Assembly (NCBI GenBank): GCA_018266335.1
Contig: JAFEAR010000190.1
Location: 1-24,446, forward strand
DNA: 24,446 nucleotides
Source of the DNA: Bdellovibrionales bacterium
GTDB taxonomy: Bacteria > Bdellovibrionota > UBA2428
Reading direction: 5' to 3'
A program made the translations under genes and the position numbers. Below, one piece after another: positions 15,520 to 22,179 of this stretch (positions within the stretch are counted from its first letter, which is position 1; each line of letters opens with the position of its first letter). A model generated the notes under the pieces. That model saw nothing but the letters and a program-made list of their open reading frames with translations. It made no database searches and had not been told where the DNA came from.

Positions 15520-16341
15520 TCAAAATTCCCGGTTAATCTTTAAGTTGATCGAAGCCGTTCGCGAAAACAGCTGGAAATCTTTTCCAGCCCCATAGCTCGA
15601 AACGTGAAAGAGCGTGAGTCCCGCGCCAAAACCGCCAAGGGCTTTACCGCTGTAGTCAAACCCGTACTCCTGCCACAGCTCGTTTAGCCAACTTGTACCC
15701 TTTCCATAGGGGCCGGGACCGCTGAGCTGATTTATGAGCACGAGGTCCACCAGAACCTTGAAGTCAGGCGCGAGCGTGTACTCGATCGTTGGGTTTAGCT
15801 GGTGGGCAATCAAGGGATTGCCTACAGCTTCATTGCGAGGCACGTTGATTTGGTATCCATTCCTTTGCAAAAAGAGCGACACCCCTTCACGAATCGTGAT
15901 CGCAAGGTCCCCAAATTTTCGACTCACTTGAGGGCGGAAGAGGAGCGTACCGAACGATCCCGATTTCTGTGCAGACTGCGTCGTAGGAGGATTGTACCGA
16001 TAGGTCATTCCCACCTTCCAACCGTCCACTTCCGCAATTTCCTTTTGCACTAGCGTCAACCTCAGATAGGCGTGGATCACATTAAACTTGTTGTCTCCAG
16101 CTGTTCGGTACTGAAGGATGTTCAGCATTTCAGGCGAGAAGAGCACTTTGTCGCTCAGTTTGTAGCTTAGGTTGTTGTAGAGGTATGTGCCTGCCTCTTC
16201 TCCATCAAAGCTTACGAAGTTTGTTGCTTCGACGTAGCCAGACGCTATCGCTCTGCGGCCCATCGCAAAGATACCCATTGTGGATAGAGCAAGCAGCACG
16301 CCGCTCTGCTTGCGGATTAAATTGATGCTTCGAGCTTTCAT
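15520..16341 (-). CDS. Predicted outer-membrane beta-barrel protein
   Basis: Encodes 273 residues. Start ATG at 16341 has AAAGGA eight bases upstream. A signal-like N-terminus (KQSGVLLALSTMGIFAMGRRAIAS) is followed by regular alternating strands such as YVEATNFVSF, TYLYNNLSYKLSDKV, VGMTYRYNPPTTQ and GFGAGLTLFHVSSYG, and the chain ends in Phe (INLKINREF), the expected last residue of a barrel inserted by the BAM machinery. There are no Cys or His clusters. Length would suit about 12 strands. It is the second of three barrels in the island. Its role is unknown; permeation or metal-responsive outer-membrane remodelling is a guess from context. Confidence 0.75.
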   Translation of the reverse strand: MKARSINLIRKQSGVLLALSTMGIFAMGRRAIASGYVEATNFVSFDGEEAGTYLYNNLSYKLSDKVLFSPEMLNILQYRTAGDNKFNVIHAYLRLTLVQKEIAEVDGWKVGMTYRYNPPTTQSAQKSGSFGTLLFRPQVSRKFGDLAITIREGVSLFLQRNGYQINVPRNEAVGNPLIAHQLNPTIEYTLAPDFKVLVDLVLINQLSGPGPYGKGTSWLNELWQEYGFDYSGKALGGFGAGLTLFHVSSYGAGKDFQLFSRTASINLKINREF

Positions 16342-16371
16342 GATCGAATTCCTTTCGCAGTGATTCGATCA

Positions 16372-16584
16372 TTAGAAGCTACGGTGAATTTCGCCATGCG
16401 TGGGCACGTAGTACGTTTTCCCGTTACACGTCTTGAGCCCCTTCTGACCGGGGGAGCAAGTTGAAGGGGTGCGTTCTGCCGCCGCTTCGTCCGTAGTTTG
16501 AGCTTGGTTTTGGGGAGATTCCTGCGTCGAAGCGCAAGCCGAGAGCATGGCAGCCGTGAAGAGACCAACGATAAGTTTTTTCAT
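16372..16584 (-). CDS. Small lipoprotein
   Basis: Encodes 70 residues with lipobox LSAC (Cys17) and GGAGG five bases before the ATG. The acidic, Gln/Thr/Ala-rich linker leads to a short C-terminal part with two further Cys (TCSPGQKGLKTCNGKTYY) that could form a disulfide, then HGEIHRSF with two His. No family was recognised. It lies 30 bp upstream of the barrel gene at 15520-16341 and is probably cotranscribed with it. A 76-codon frame overlapping it (16338-16568) lacks a ribosome site and signal sequence and is not coding. Confidence 0.75.
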   Translation of the reverse strand: MKKLIVGLFTAAMLSACASTQESPQNQAQTTDEAAAERTPSTCSPGQKGLKTCNGKTYYVPTHGEIHRSF

Positions 16585-16671
16585 AAAGACCTCCGGCTCG
16601 TGCGCAAGTTAAGCGCGCGCGAGCGAATAAAATTAGAAATCAAATGATAGAACTAGAGATGTACGGAGGTA

Positions 16672-17376
16672 TTAGGCCGTGGGCGGACGGAGAAGAGAAC
16701 CGTAGTGAGGGTCCGAGATCAGAGTGTTCTCGGACGAGACTCCCGAATGAAGAATCGAGAGAGCGTGATCGAGCTGAGTAGCCGCAAGCATAGCGGGGCG
16801 GCAGCTTGAATGACAGTGCGAGTGACAGCTAAGGGCGCAGTCTTCGTCGTGATCCTGATCGGTGCCTTCATGAGAGGTCGGTGAGGAGCAGTCGTCGGCA
16901 GCAAGAGAGGCTTGAGCCGCAGGAGCGCGCTGGGCCTTAGAGGTAGTAGTAGCGGCTGTCACTCGTTCGCTATGGGCGACCAGCTCAGAGAGATGGAGCC
17001 ATTGAGAAAGCAGGCCAATTCCCAACACCAGCAAGATCAGCTTGGATGTGAGTGTTTTGGCCATTTCCATATATATTGTATGAAGCTCCGACCTACTTGT
17101 CATCGGAATTCCGAAGAATTTCTTTAATTGTATATTCAGCAGTTTGACGCCCCTTGCGTACGTTACATCGCATGTATCTAAAACTCGAGTTTGCATGTCT
17201 TGGCCATCAGGCATGGGAACTCTAAACATGCCCTGCTTTCTAACCGTTAAAACAAAGTCGTTTCGATAAGTGAGCGGAGCTTCTCCGTGAGGAGTTCGGT
17301 CGTGAGCAAATACCCGGCTCTCAGAGATGCAAAGGGAGAATGCAACAAAAAGCCAATAGACTTGAGTCTTCTTCAT
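16672..17376 (-). CDS. Composite frame: secreted N-terminal part plus CzcI-like Cys/His-rich protein
   Basis: The frame of 234 codons reads like two proteins. Residues 1-102 start with a signal peptide (MKKTQVYWLFVAFSLCISESRVFA) and a small domain with one mature Cys. At 103-105 a second start region (ATG at 17070 and 17064) begins another signal-like segment (KLILLVLGIGLLSQWLHL), followed by a Cys/His-rich stretch (DCALSCHSHCHSSC) and an ending LRPPTA, the same layout as the protein at 9001-9351. A good promoter, ATGACA-17-TACAAT, lies just before 17070/17064 inside the first part. I think the functional CzcI-like protein starts at 17064 or 17070, and that the upstream part is a separate or truncated secreted protein that runs into it in frame. 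A true 234-residue protein with an internal helix cannot be excluded. Confidence 0.65.
   Translation of the reverse strand: MKKTQVYWLFVAFSLCISESRVFAHDRTPHGEAPLTYRNDFVLTVRKQGMFRVPMPDGQDMQTRVLDTCDVTYARGVKLLNIQLKKFFGIPMTSRSELHTIYMEMAKTLTSKLILLVLGIGLLSQWLHLSELVAHSERVTAATTTSKAQRAPAAQASLAADDCSSPTSHEGTDQDHDEDCALSCHSHCHSSCRPAMLAATQLDHALSILHSGVSSENTLISDPHYGSLLRPPTA
17075..17103 (-). promoter_or_regulatory. Internal promoter for the CzcI-like half
   Basis: ATGACA (17103-17098), 17-bp spacer, TACAAT (17080-17075): five of six consensus bases in each hexamer. The -10 ends ten bases before the ATG at 17064 and four before the ATG at 17070, implying a leaderless or nearly leaderless message. Spacer and -10-to-ATG distance equal those at 9362-9390. 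Confidence 0.5.
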
Positions 17377-17437
17377 AATTTCACCATAGGCGAAAACTTA
17401 CGCGGTTAAGAGAGCCTCGCCTATTCAGAACACTGCT

Positions 17438-17785
17438 TCAGTGCATGTGTTTTTCGACCAGATCGCCTTCCTTGAACTCAATTTCTGCGGGCACTCGAAT
17501 CACAGAGTAAGACTCGTTAATGAGCTGAATAATTTCTCCATGGCCAATGTTCTGTTTTTTGCAAACCTCTATAACGCCGTTGCCGCGACTCCCGGAGTGT
17601 TTTTGACTACACACATTTCTGTAGAGCTGCACGTGGTCGCCAACGGAAACTTCGCCAGCTCCCATGCTAACGTGAGCGTCCGTATCGGAGACCTTCATGG
17701 CAACGGTTGCGCGTCTTACATTGGGAGTAGTCGCGCAAGCGCCAAGGAAAAGAAGCGTGGTTATGGTGGCTAACTGAGCTTTCAT
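17438..17785 (-). CDS. Small lipoprotein, paralogue of 15070-15510
   Basis: Encodes 115 residues with lipobox LGAC (Cys17). The mature domain has GDHVQLYRNVCS, RGNGVIEVCKKQNIGHGEI and IEFKEGDLVEKHMH, matching the 146-residue lipoprotein at 15070-15510 in order and spacing. The two conserved Cys may form a disulfide; the extra His residues (HVSM, KHSG, HGE, HMH) could bind metal. Its ATG overlaps the stop of the HMA protein gene (ATGA), so both are made together and probably act together in the periplasm. It ends the leftward copper operon that starts at the shared CsoR-type operator. No known family was recognised. Confidence 0.78.
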   Translation of the reverse strand: MKAQLATITTLLFLGACATTPNVRRATVAMKVSDTDAHVSMGAGEVSVGDHVQLYRNVCSQKHSGSRGNGVIEVCKKQNIGHGEIIQLINESYSVIRVPAEIEFKEGDLVEKHMH

Positions 17786-18123
17786 TTTTTCTCCTGTTCT
17801 TCATGGGTAATTTTTGCCGGATATCCAATTTTTGAAAGCTTACTTAGGGTGCGCTCGAGATCGCAGCCCTTGGTCTTCTCACAGGTAAAGCGAGCTGCCT
17901 TATCCCCTAGATTCACGGAGACATCGGAAATTCCAGGCTGAGTCTGCAAAAGCTTCGACACCCGTGAGGTACATCCCCCGCACATCATGTTGTTGATGCG
18001 AAGTTCAACTTGGGGCTCTTTGGCGCTCTTACTATCGGAGGGCGGTGATTCTGCTCTAGCTTGTAGCCCCAAAAAAGCAGTTGTCACTACCAGCATCGCA
18101 GCGAAGAAAAAAGTTCGTTTCAT
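17782..18123 (-). CDS. Periplasmic heavy-metal-associated (HMA) protein
   Basis: Encodes 113 residues: signal peptide (MKRTFFFAAMLVVTTAFLGLQARA), a charged linker, then one HMA domain of about 65 residues. The metal site is M46-M-C48-G-G-C51, matching MxCxxC, the Cu(I)-binding loop of CopZ/MerP-type domains. A second pair, Cys80 and Cys86 (TCEKTKGC), lies on a loop farther along and is not standard for HMA. With a signal peptide this is a MerP-like periplasmic carrier, plausibly for copper given the CsoR-type operator of its operon. It lies 13 bp after the porin-like gene. CopA in this window has no HMA domain of its own, so this protein is not simply a detached cytoplasmic chaperone. Confidence 0.88.
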   Translation of the reverse strand: MKRTFFFAAMLVVTTAFLGLQARAESPPSDSKSAKEPQVELRINNMMCGGCTSRVSKLLQTQPGISDVSVNLGDKAARFTCEKTKGCDLERTLSKLSKIGYPAKITHEEQEKK

Positions 18124-18136
18124 GTCACATGCCCTC

Positions 18137-19453
18137 CTAGAACGCCAAGAGCGTTTGAATCACACCCAGGTATTCGGGCGCTTTCGTGTCACCATCTTTA
18201 GAGCGGAAAATCCCTCGATCATCCATAAGGTATGTCGCTCGAATCCAAGATTGGTCGGTTACATACCACGTAAGGCCAAACCCAAAGACTCCGGAGTCTT
18301 TATATGGGCGGCCTTCGATGATGGAAATGTCGCGCCCATCATCAAAGTAGTTGTATTGAAGCTGAACTGTGAACTTTTGCGGGATAATCCGGTAATCAAG
18401 GCGAGTGTAATAGTTTCTAATAGAATAGGATTGCCCCTCGTCACGATCCGTTCCAAAGGCGTATTCCGCGGACAAGTCCCAGCGCGAGCTAAGCTTAAAC
18501 TTTCCGTCCACGGCTCCCCGATTTTTATAAATGAGGCGCGAGTTGTCTGTGTGACCATTAAAAATCATATCGTGCATCGCAAAGCCGTAATGCGAGTAAA
18601 CGGGATAGGTCTTGCCGGTAAAACCAGAGAGGCCAAAACTTACGCCATCGACAGGCTCAGCGGAGAGTCGCGCGTAGACGGGCTTTGACCCATTTCGCAC
18701 ATCTGTCGCAACCATGGCTTCCTCGCCATTCATGCTCATTACTTCCCGATCAACCGAGTCTACGCCGTTTGCAACACCAAGCGACCACTCGAGAAACCCG
18801 GTATAACCCGAGAGTTCGATACCCTTATCCGTGATCGTGCCCAGAGTCTGGTAGACAGGTGAGCGAAGCGGATTAGCTGGTGAATCAAGCCTTGCGTCGA
18901 TGCCGAACTTAAAGCGGGTTCTGCCGACTTTGATGGCCATGTTCTCCGGTAGCCCTGGGATCGAAGAGAAGATGGCATACACGAATCCATGATCCTGGCC
19001 GATTGTATTGCCCATGGGGCTTGTCACAAGAAGCTGCTCTGCGAGAACGGAAATATGGTCTCCGATATTCGTCGTAAGAAAAAGCTCGCTCACGTGAATA
19101 TCAAAATATCCCATTCCAAGATGAGCATCGGTCGGGCCACCTGGCTTCGGCAGATAAAGGCGCATATCAAGCGCGCCCCCGAAGTTAATATTAGAAAGGG
19201 GCCCAAGATTTGCCCCCTCGTCTTTTTTTGCGTCAATCGAGGGTGCGTCGAGATTTAGCCCCTCGCTGGGAGCAGCCTGCGGCGTGGATTGCGCAATTAG
19301 CAACTGCTGCGCGGGACCAGGCGAATAGAACTTCTCAAAATAAGGAGCCTCTGATTTTGGAGCGAGCGCAAAGGTCATATGAGGCGCAGTCGCCAACAGA
19401 AAACAAATTCCTGCGAGCATCCAACTTGAGTAGTCCGTCTTTGTATTTTTCAT
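18137..19453 (-). CDS. Porin-like outer-membrane barrel
   Basis: The start at 19453 (MKNTKTDYSSWMLAGICFLL) gives the cleanest signal peptide; the frame is open to 19480 through weaker starts, including a TTG. The ~438-residue product has a proline/alanine-rich segment after the signal, then a long run of barrel strands (FGGALDMRLYLP, YFDIHVSELFLTTNIG, IELSGYTGFLEWSLGVANG, KFTVQLQYNYFDD, FGFGLTWYVTDQSWIRATYL) ending in Phe (IQTLLAF). The DSPANPLRSPVYQ and FKFGID segments resemble phosphate-selective porin (OprO/P-like) proteins. It is the first gene of the leftward operon with the HMA protein and lipoprotein, and its promoter overlaps the CsoR-type palindrome at 19490, so it is probably copper-induced. 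Confidence 0.8.
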   Translation of the reverse strand: MKNTKTDYSSWMLAGICFLLATAPHMTFALAPKSEAPYFEKFYSPGPAQQLLIAQSTPQAAPSEGLNLDAPSIDAKKDEGANLGPLSNINFGGALDMRLYLPKPGGPTDAHLGMGYFDIHVSELFLTTNIGDHISVLAEQLLVTSPMGNTIGQDHGFVYAIFSSIPGLPENMAIKVGRTRFKFGIDARLDSPANPLRSPVYQTLGTITDKGIELSGYTGFLEWSLGVANGVDSVDREVMSMNGEEAMVATDVRNGSKPVYARLSAEPVDGVSFGLSGFTGKTYPVYSHYGFAMHDMIFNGHTDNSRLIYKNRGAVDGKFKLSSRWDLSAEYAFGTDRDEGQSYSIRNYYTRLDYRIIPQKFTVQLQYNYFDDGRDISIIEGRPYKDSGVFGFGLTWYVTDQSWIRATYLMDDRGIFRSKDGDTKAPEYLGVIQTLLAF

Positions 19454-19481
19454 TTTCCTCTTCATCTCCAATCGACTCAAG

Positions 19482-19509
19482 TTGACTCTATACCCCTTAC
19501 GGGTATGCT
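19482..19509 (+). promoter_or_regulatory. Promoter of the csoR-copA operon
   Basis: -35 TTGACT (five of six consensus) and -10 TATGCT (four of six) separated by 16 bp. Transcription would start near 19516, giving a short leader with GAGG at 19518-19521 placed correctly for the ATG at 19528. The CsoR-type palindrome fills the spacer and the start of the -10. Confidence 0.65.
19490..19506. promoter_or_regulatory. CsoR-type operator between divergent copper operons
   Basis: Perfect palindrome ATACCC-CTTAC-GGGTAT. The rightward promoter TTGACT (19482-19487), 16-bp spacer, TATGCT (19504-19509) contains the palindrome, and the leftward -10-like TATAGA (19492-19487) begins in the opposite arm. A repressor here would silence both the csoR-copA operon and the porin/HMA/lipoprotein operon. 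The csoR gene lies 450 bp to the right, so autoregulation is expected. Confidence 0.85.
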
Positions 19510-19527
19510 GTACATATGAGGTACGAA

Positions 19528-19911
19528 ATGAACATGAAATTTGTTACTTTCTTTTTCTCGGCTGCACTAACTACGCTCCCAGCCCTTGCACACAACCAGT
19601 CACCAGCGACCATTCGGCGCGCCATGGAGCGAGCCTTTAGCGCGTTTGAAGCCCCAACGCCCTCAAACGTGCTCAAAGGGCAGCGTTCGCTCAGAATCAG
19701 CGGCACGAATGCGCAGATTTTCGACGTTAAAAAAGATTCAAATACGGTTGGAGAAGTTGCGCAGCTTGAATACCAAGAGGAAGTCTTTGTTGTAGCCATC
19801 GAAAAGAAGAGTGGCGAGGTCAAAGGAGTTTTCCGCGGCGCAACGAAACTAGACGAGGCCGAATGGAAAGAGCTCCCTTTCATTGGACCACTTCAAGAAA
19901 AAACCAAGTAA
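19528..19911 (+). CDS. Small secreted protein of unknown function
   Basis: ATG at 19528 is chosen over 19516 because GAGG at 19518-19521 is correctly spaced for it and the expected transcription start is near 19516. The 127-residue product has a signal peptide (MNMKFVTFFFSAALTTLPALA) and a mature domain of ~105 residues without Cys, predicted as an N-terminal helix (ATIRRAMERAFSAFE) followed by beta strands (EVAQLEYQEEVFVVAIEKKSG, VKGVFRGATKL). No family was recognised. As first gene of the CsoR-controlled copper operon it is probably periplasmic and copper-induced. It has few Met or His residues, so direct copper binding is not evident. Confidence 0.75.
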   Translation: MNMKFVTFFFSAALTTLPALAHNQSPATIRRAMERAFSAFEAPTPSNVLKGQRSLRISGTNAQIFDVKKDSNTVGEVAQLEYQEEVFVVAIEKKSGEVKGVFRGATKLDEAEWKELPFIGPLQEKTK

Positions 19912-19959
19912 AAGGCTGGCACATGGCCCTTAGGCAACATCCAAGGGGGAGAAGGTCGC

Positions 19960-20253
19960 GTGAAAAAGAAGATGACTTCAAGCAATCAACACCCGGATCA
20001 CACCGCAAAACTTGTTCGACTTAGGCGAATTCGTGGTCAGATTGAGGGTCTTGAGCGAATGATTGGGGAGCGGCGCTACTGCCCGGAAATTCTAGTTCAG
20101 ATTCAAGCCGTCAGTTCAGCCCTCAGGTCACTTGGGGCCTCCATCTTGGAGGGCCACCTTGATCATTGCTTAAGAAACGCGATGATAAAGAAAAAATCCC
20201 AAGATGCGGAACAAAAGATTCGCGAGGTCGTAGAACTCTTTAGAAGGAGTTAA
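19960..20253 (+). CDS. csoR: Copper-sensing repressor CsoR
   Basis: Encodes 97 residues from a GTG start preceded by a purine-rich GGGGGAGAAGG; an ATG at 19972 is an alternative. It is an all-helical DUF156 repressor: LVRLRRIRGQIEGLERMI is the conserved first helix, and the Cu(I) ligands Cys41 (RRYCPEI), His66 and Cys70 (EGHLDHC) match the Cys-His-Cys set of CsoR, rather than the RcnR or CstR patterns. In the family, the apo-tetramer binds GC-rich palindromes and leaves them when Cu(I) binds across subunits. Three fitting palindromes occur in the window (2756, 3069, 19490). It is in the operon it would repress, five bases before the next gene. Confidence 0.95.
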   Translation: MKKKMTSSNQHPDHTAKLVRLRRIRGQIEGLERMIGERRYCPEILVQIQAVSSALRSLGASILEGHLDHCLRNAMIKKKSQDAEQKIREVVELFRRS

Positions 20254-20258
20254 AGACT

Positions 20259-20726
20259 ATGAAAAAGCTAGCTTTAGAACTAGCACTTTTTGTTGGCATA
20301 AGTTCCCCCGCATTTGCTTCGGGCAGCGCTCACGAGGCTCACAATCACGACCCGAAAAAGGGCGGCGCCGTGATGATGTTTGGCGATGAGCACATTGAAA
20401 TTAAAACTGATCCCGCAAACCCCAAAACAGTGCTGCTGTACATCTCCGACAAATTCAGAAAACCCGTCGCCCTTAATCTTGTGACACTTAAAGCTGATCT
20501 TGTTGAGCCTCAGCCTAAGGGAAAAGACCTCGTTAAGTCGCTCCCCATTGAGAAAGATGCCAAGACCTCAAACCTTGCCAGGGTAAAAATCCCCGAAGAA
20601 GCGGCTGCGGGAGCTCAACTTCAACTCAGTGTTTTTAGAAATCATCCACCTAAGGGATACATGGTGGACAAAGATCCTCAGCCTATCGATGTCGATGTCC
20701 TTAATAAACTGGGGCAAGGTCAGTGA
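20259..20726 (+). CDS. His-rich periplasmic protein of the copper operon
   Basis: Encodes 155 residues; ATG at 20259 has AGGAG nine bases upstream. A signal peptide (MKKLALELALFVGISSPAFA) is followed by a His cluster (SAHEAHNHD) and then KGGAVMMFGDEHIEI. The GGxxxxxGDxHIE(I/L) motif with a beta-sandwich tail (VLLYISDKFRKPVAL ... AQLQLSVFRNHPP) resembles the metal-binding N-terminal domain seen on some heavy-metal RND adaptors and stand-alone periplasmic proteins. It probably binds copper in the periplasm through the His cluster and Met residues. It is cotranscribed with csoR, and its stop overlaps the start of the cytochrome gene (TGATG). Confidence 0.75.
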   Translation: MKKLALELALFVGISSPAFASGSAHEAHNHDPKKGGAVMMFGDEHIEIKTDPANPKTVLLYISDKFRKPVALNLVTLKADLVEPQPKGKDLVKSLPIEKDAKTSNLARVKIPEEAAAGAQLQLSVFRNHPPKGYMVDKDPQPIDVDVLNKLGQGQ

Positions 20727-21517
20727 TGCGCGTCTATTTTGCCATTTTTCTTCTTTTTTTCAGCACGTCCGCACTGGCTCTTCCAGCCAGTGCGAGGCTC
20801 TTTCAACAAAAGTACGGCTATCGCGTAAGCTGTATGCTCTGCCACACGGACGGCGGTGGATCAGCTCCTAACGAGTACGGAAAAGCTTTTCTACGTGCAG
20901 GAGCAAACCTGAACGCCTTTCAGAAAATTGAAGCCATGGATTCCGATGGCGATGGCTTTAAGAATTTGGCCGAGATTCTAGCGAAATCAAATCCGGGTCA
21001 AAAAGCAAGCACGCCGACCGCCCTGGGCGATTGGCTCGCCAATGTTGGCGGCGTACAAATTCCTCAAAAGGAACTCGAAAAACTTTTTCCTGGCTTTAGC
21101 AAGTTTTCAGCCCTCGAAGGTCAGCTAAAGCCCGAACAAGTTGAGTTTTTAAAAAGCAAACTGGGACACGACCCCTCAGACGATGATCGTGTGCCCACTT
21201 TCTACTTTGCCGAAAGGGACGGAAAAAAGCAGGCCGTCGCTCAGTTTGTTTCCGAGCGAGACGAGAGCCAAAGAAGCCTCACAACTGCTGTAGCTGTATC
21301 AACAGCGGGAAAAGTGACAAACGTTCTTGTGCTTGGAGGATCGCTTGCAAAAGAAGCCCCTGAGGACTCGGGATTTCTGAAGTCCTACCTAGACAAAAGC
21401 TTTGCAACTTTGCCTTCCGAGGCGCCGGCTCAAGGCGCACAAAAATTGATTTACTCGAGCGTCAAGCGAAGCCTGACGCTTATGCAGGCTGTTTTTAGCG
21501 GAGGAGCTAAAAAGTAA
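20726..21517 (+). CDS. Periplasmic c-type cytochrome with calcium loop and FMN-binding-like tail
   Basis: ATG at 20726 overlaps the previous stop; a GTG three bases earlier is possible. The 263-residue product has a signal peptide (FAIFLLFFSTSALA), one haem-attachment motif CMLCH near residue 36-40 followed by TDGGGSAPNEYGKAFL, a calcium-binding-like DSDGDGFKNLAEIL, and a C-terminal region (~155-255) with PTFYFAERDGKKQAVAQFVSE and AVAVSTAGKVTNVLVLGG. The last part has the outline of FMN-binding (RnfG-type) domains, but the Thr of the SGAT flavinylation motif is replaced in YSSVKRSL, so flavin attachment is unlikely. A single-haem redox protein in a copper operon suggests electron transfer with the membrane protein encoded next, perhaps for copper redox chemistry. 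The haem call is firm; the tail is tentative. Confidence 0.8.
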   Translation: MRVYFAIFLLFFSTSALALPASARLFQQKYGYRVSCMLCHTDGGGSAPNEYGKAFLRAGANLNAFQKIEAMDSDGDGFKNLAEILAKSNPGQKASTPTALGDWLANVGGVQIPQKELEKLFPGFSKFSALEGQLKPEQVEFLKSKLGHDPSDDDRVPTFYFAERDGKKQAVAQFVSERDESQRSLTTAVAVSTAGKVTNVLVLGGSLAKEAPEDSGFLKSYLDKSFATLPSEAPAQGAQKLIYSSVKRSLTLMQAVFSGGAKK

Positions 21518-22167
21518 TGGGGGACGGTGAAGGTGCGCTCAATCTGGATGGTGGGAACTTAGCAAACGCAGCCGTTGGCGCTACTCGCGCTTTTAATCTG
21601 TGGCTCGATGGACTGCTACCGGCAATCTCCATAGCAGCGCTTCTTGCCCTTGTGATTGTCTCTATGTTTTGGGCTCGCAATCAAAGACAAGTTGAGATTC
21701 CAGAATCGTGTAAGATTTCTTCTTGGACACCTTCTCTGAAAGCGTGCCTTTGGCCGTTCATCACTGCCTTTGCCCTTACGCACGCATTTTCTGCTTTCTC
21801 CGTGTACTACAACACAAGCATCGCAAACCCAACAACCGCCGCATACTTTGAAGCAATGGGCATCGGCCGCTTGGCCTCCCTTAGCCACGCGCATCTCTTC
21901 GCGCACGCTACGATGTATTTTCTCCTGGCTCTGCTTGTGCAGCTGACTTCCGCCGGGAAAGCCGCAACCCTTTACGCACCCATTGGAGCGCTCTGGGCTG
22001 GAGTGTTTGATGTGGTGTCGTGGTGGGGCCTAAAAAAAGTCTCCGCTCACTTTGAAATTCTCTCGGCCATTTGCGGCACCTTGTTTTCTCTCGGCTTTCT
22101 GCTGATGAGCTACGCCATTCTTCGTGAAACTATGAGGAAAGATCGCGCACCGAATCAGTCCTCTTGA
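21517..22167 (+). CDS. Five-helix inner-membrane protein with His motif
   Basis: Encodes 216 residues; its ATG overlaps the cytochrome stop (TAATG), so production of the two is coupled. About five membrane helices are predicted (~34-54, 76-98, 124-146, 150-170, 178-200). The stretch RLASLSHAHLFAHATMYFLL brings three His (HxHxxxH) to the start of helix 3, and another His lies in ALTHAFSAF. Such intramembrane His residues can bind haem b or copper. With the adjoining c-type cytochrome it could form a small membrane-bound redox unit. No family was identified with confidence, so the function remains open. Confidence 0.72.
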   Translation: MGDGEGALNLDGGNLANAAVGATRAFNLWLDGLLPAISIAALLALVIVSMFWARNQRQVEIPESCKISSWTPSLKACLWPFITAFALTHAFSAFSVYYNTSIANPTTAAYFEAMGIGRLASLSHAHLFAHATMYFLLALLVQLTSAGKAATLYAPIGALWAGVFDVVSWWGLKKVSAHFEILSAICGTLFSLGFLLMSYAILRETMRKDRAPNQSS

Positions 22168-22179
22168 TCGGAGTTTCTC

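Noticed and set aside
17386..17424. Inverted repeat ATAGGCG / CGCCTAT between the lipoprotein and the composite gene
   Set aside because: The stem is seven bases with a 25-base loop and no T-tract; it is too weak to call a terminator.
17987..18688. A 233-codon + strand frame opposite the porin-like gene
   Set aside because: It straddles two genes of a leftward operon and looks like a reverse-complement shadow.
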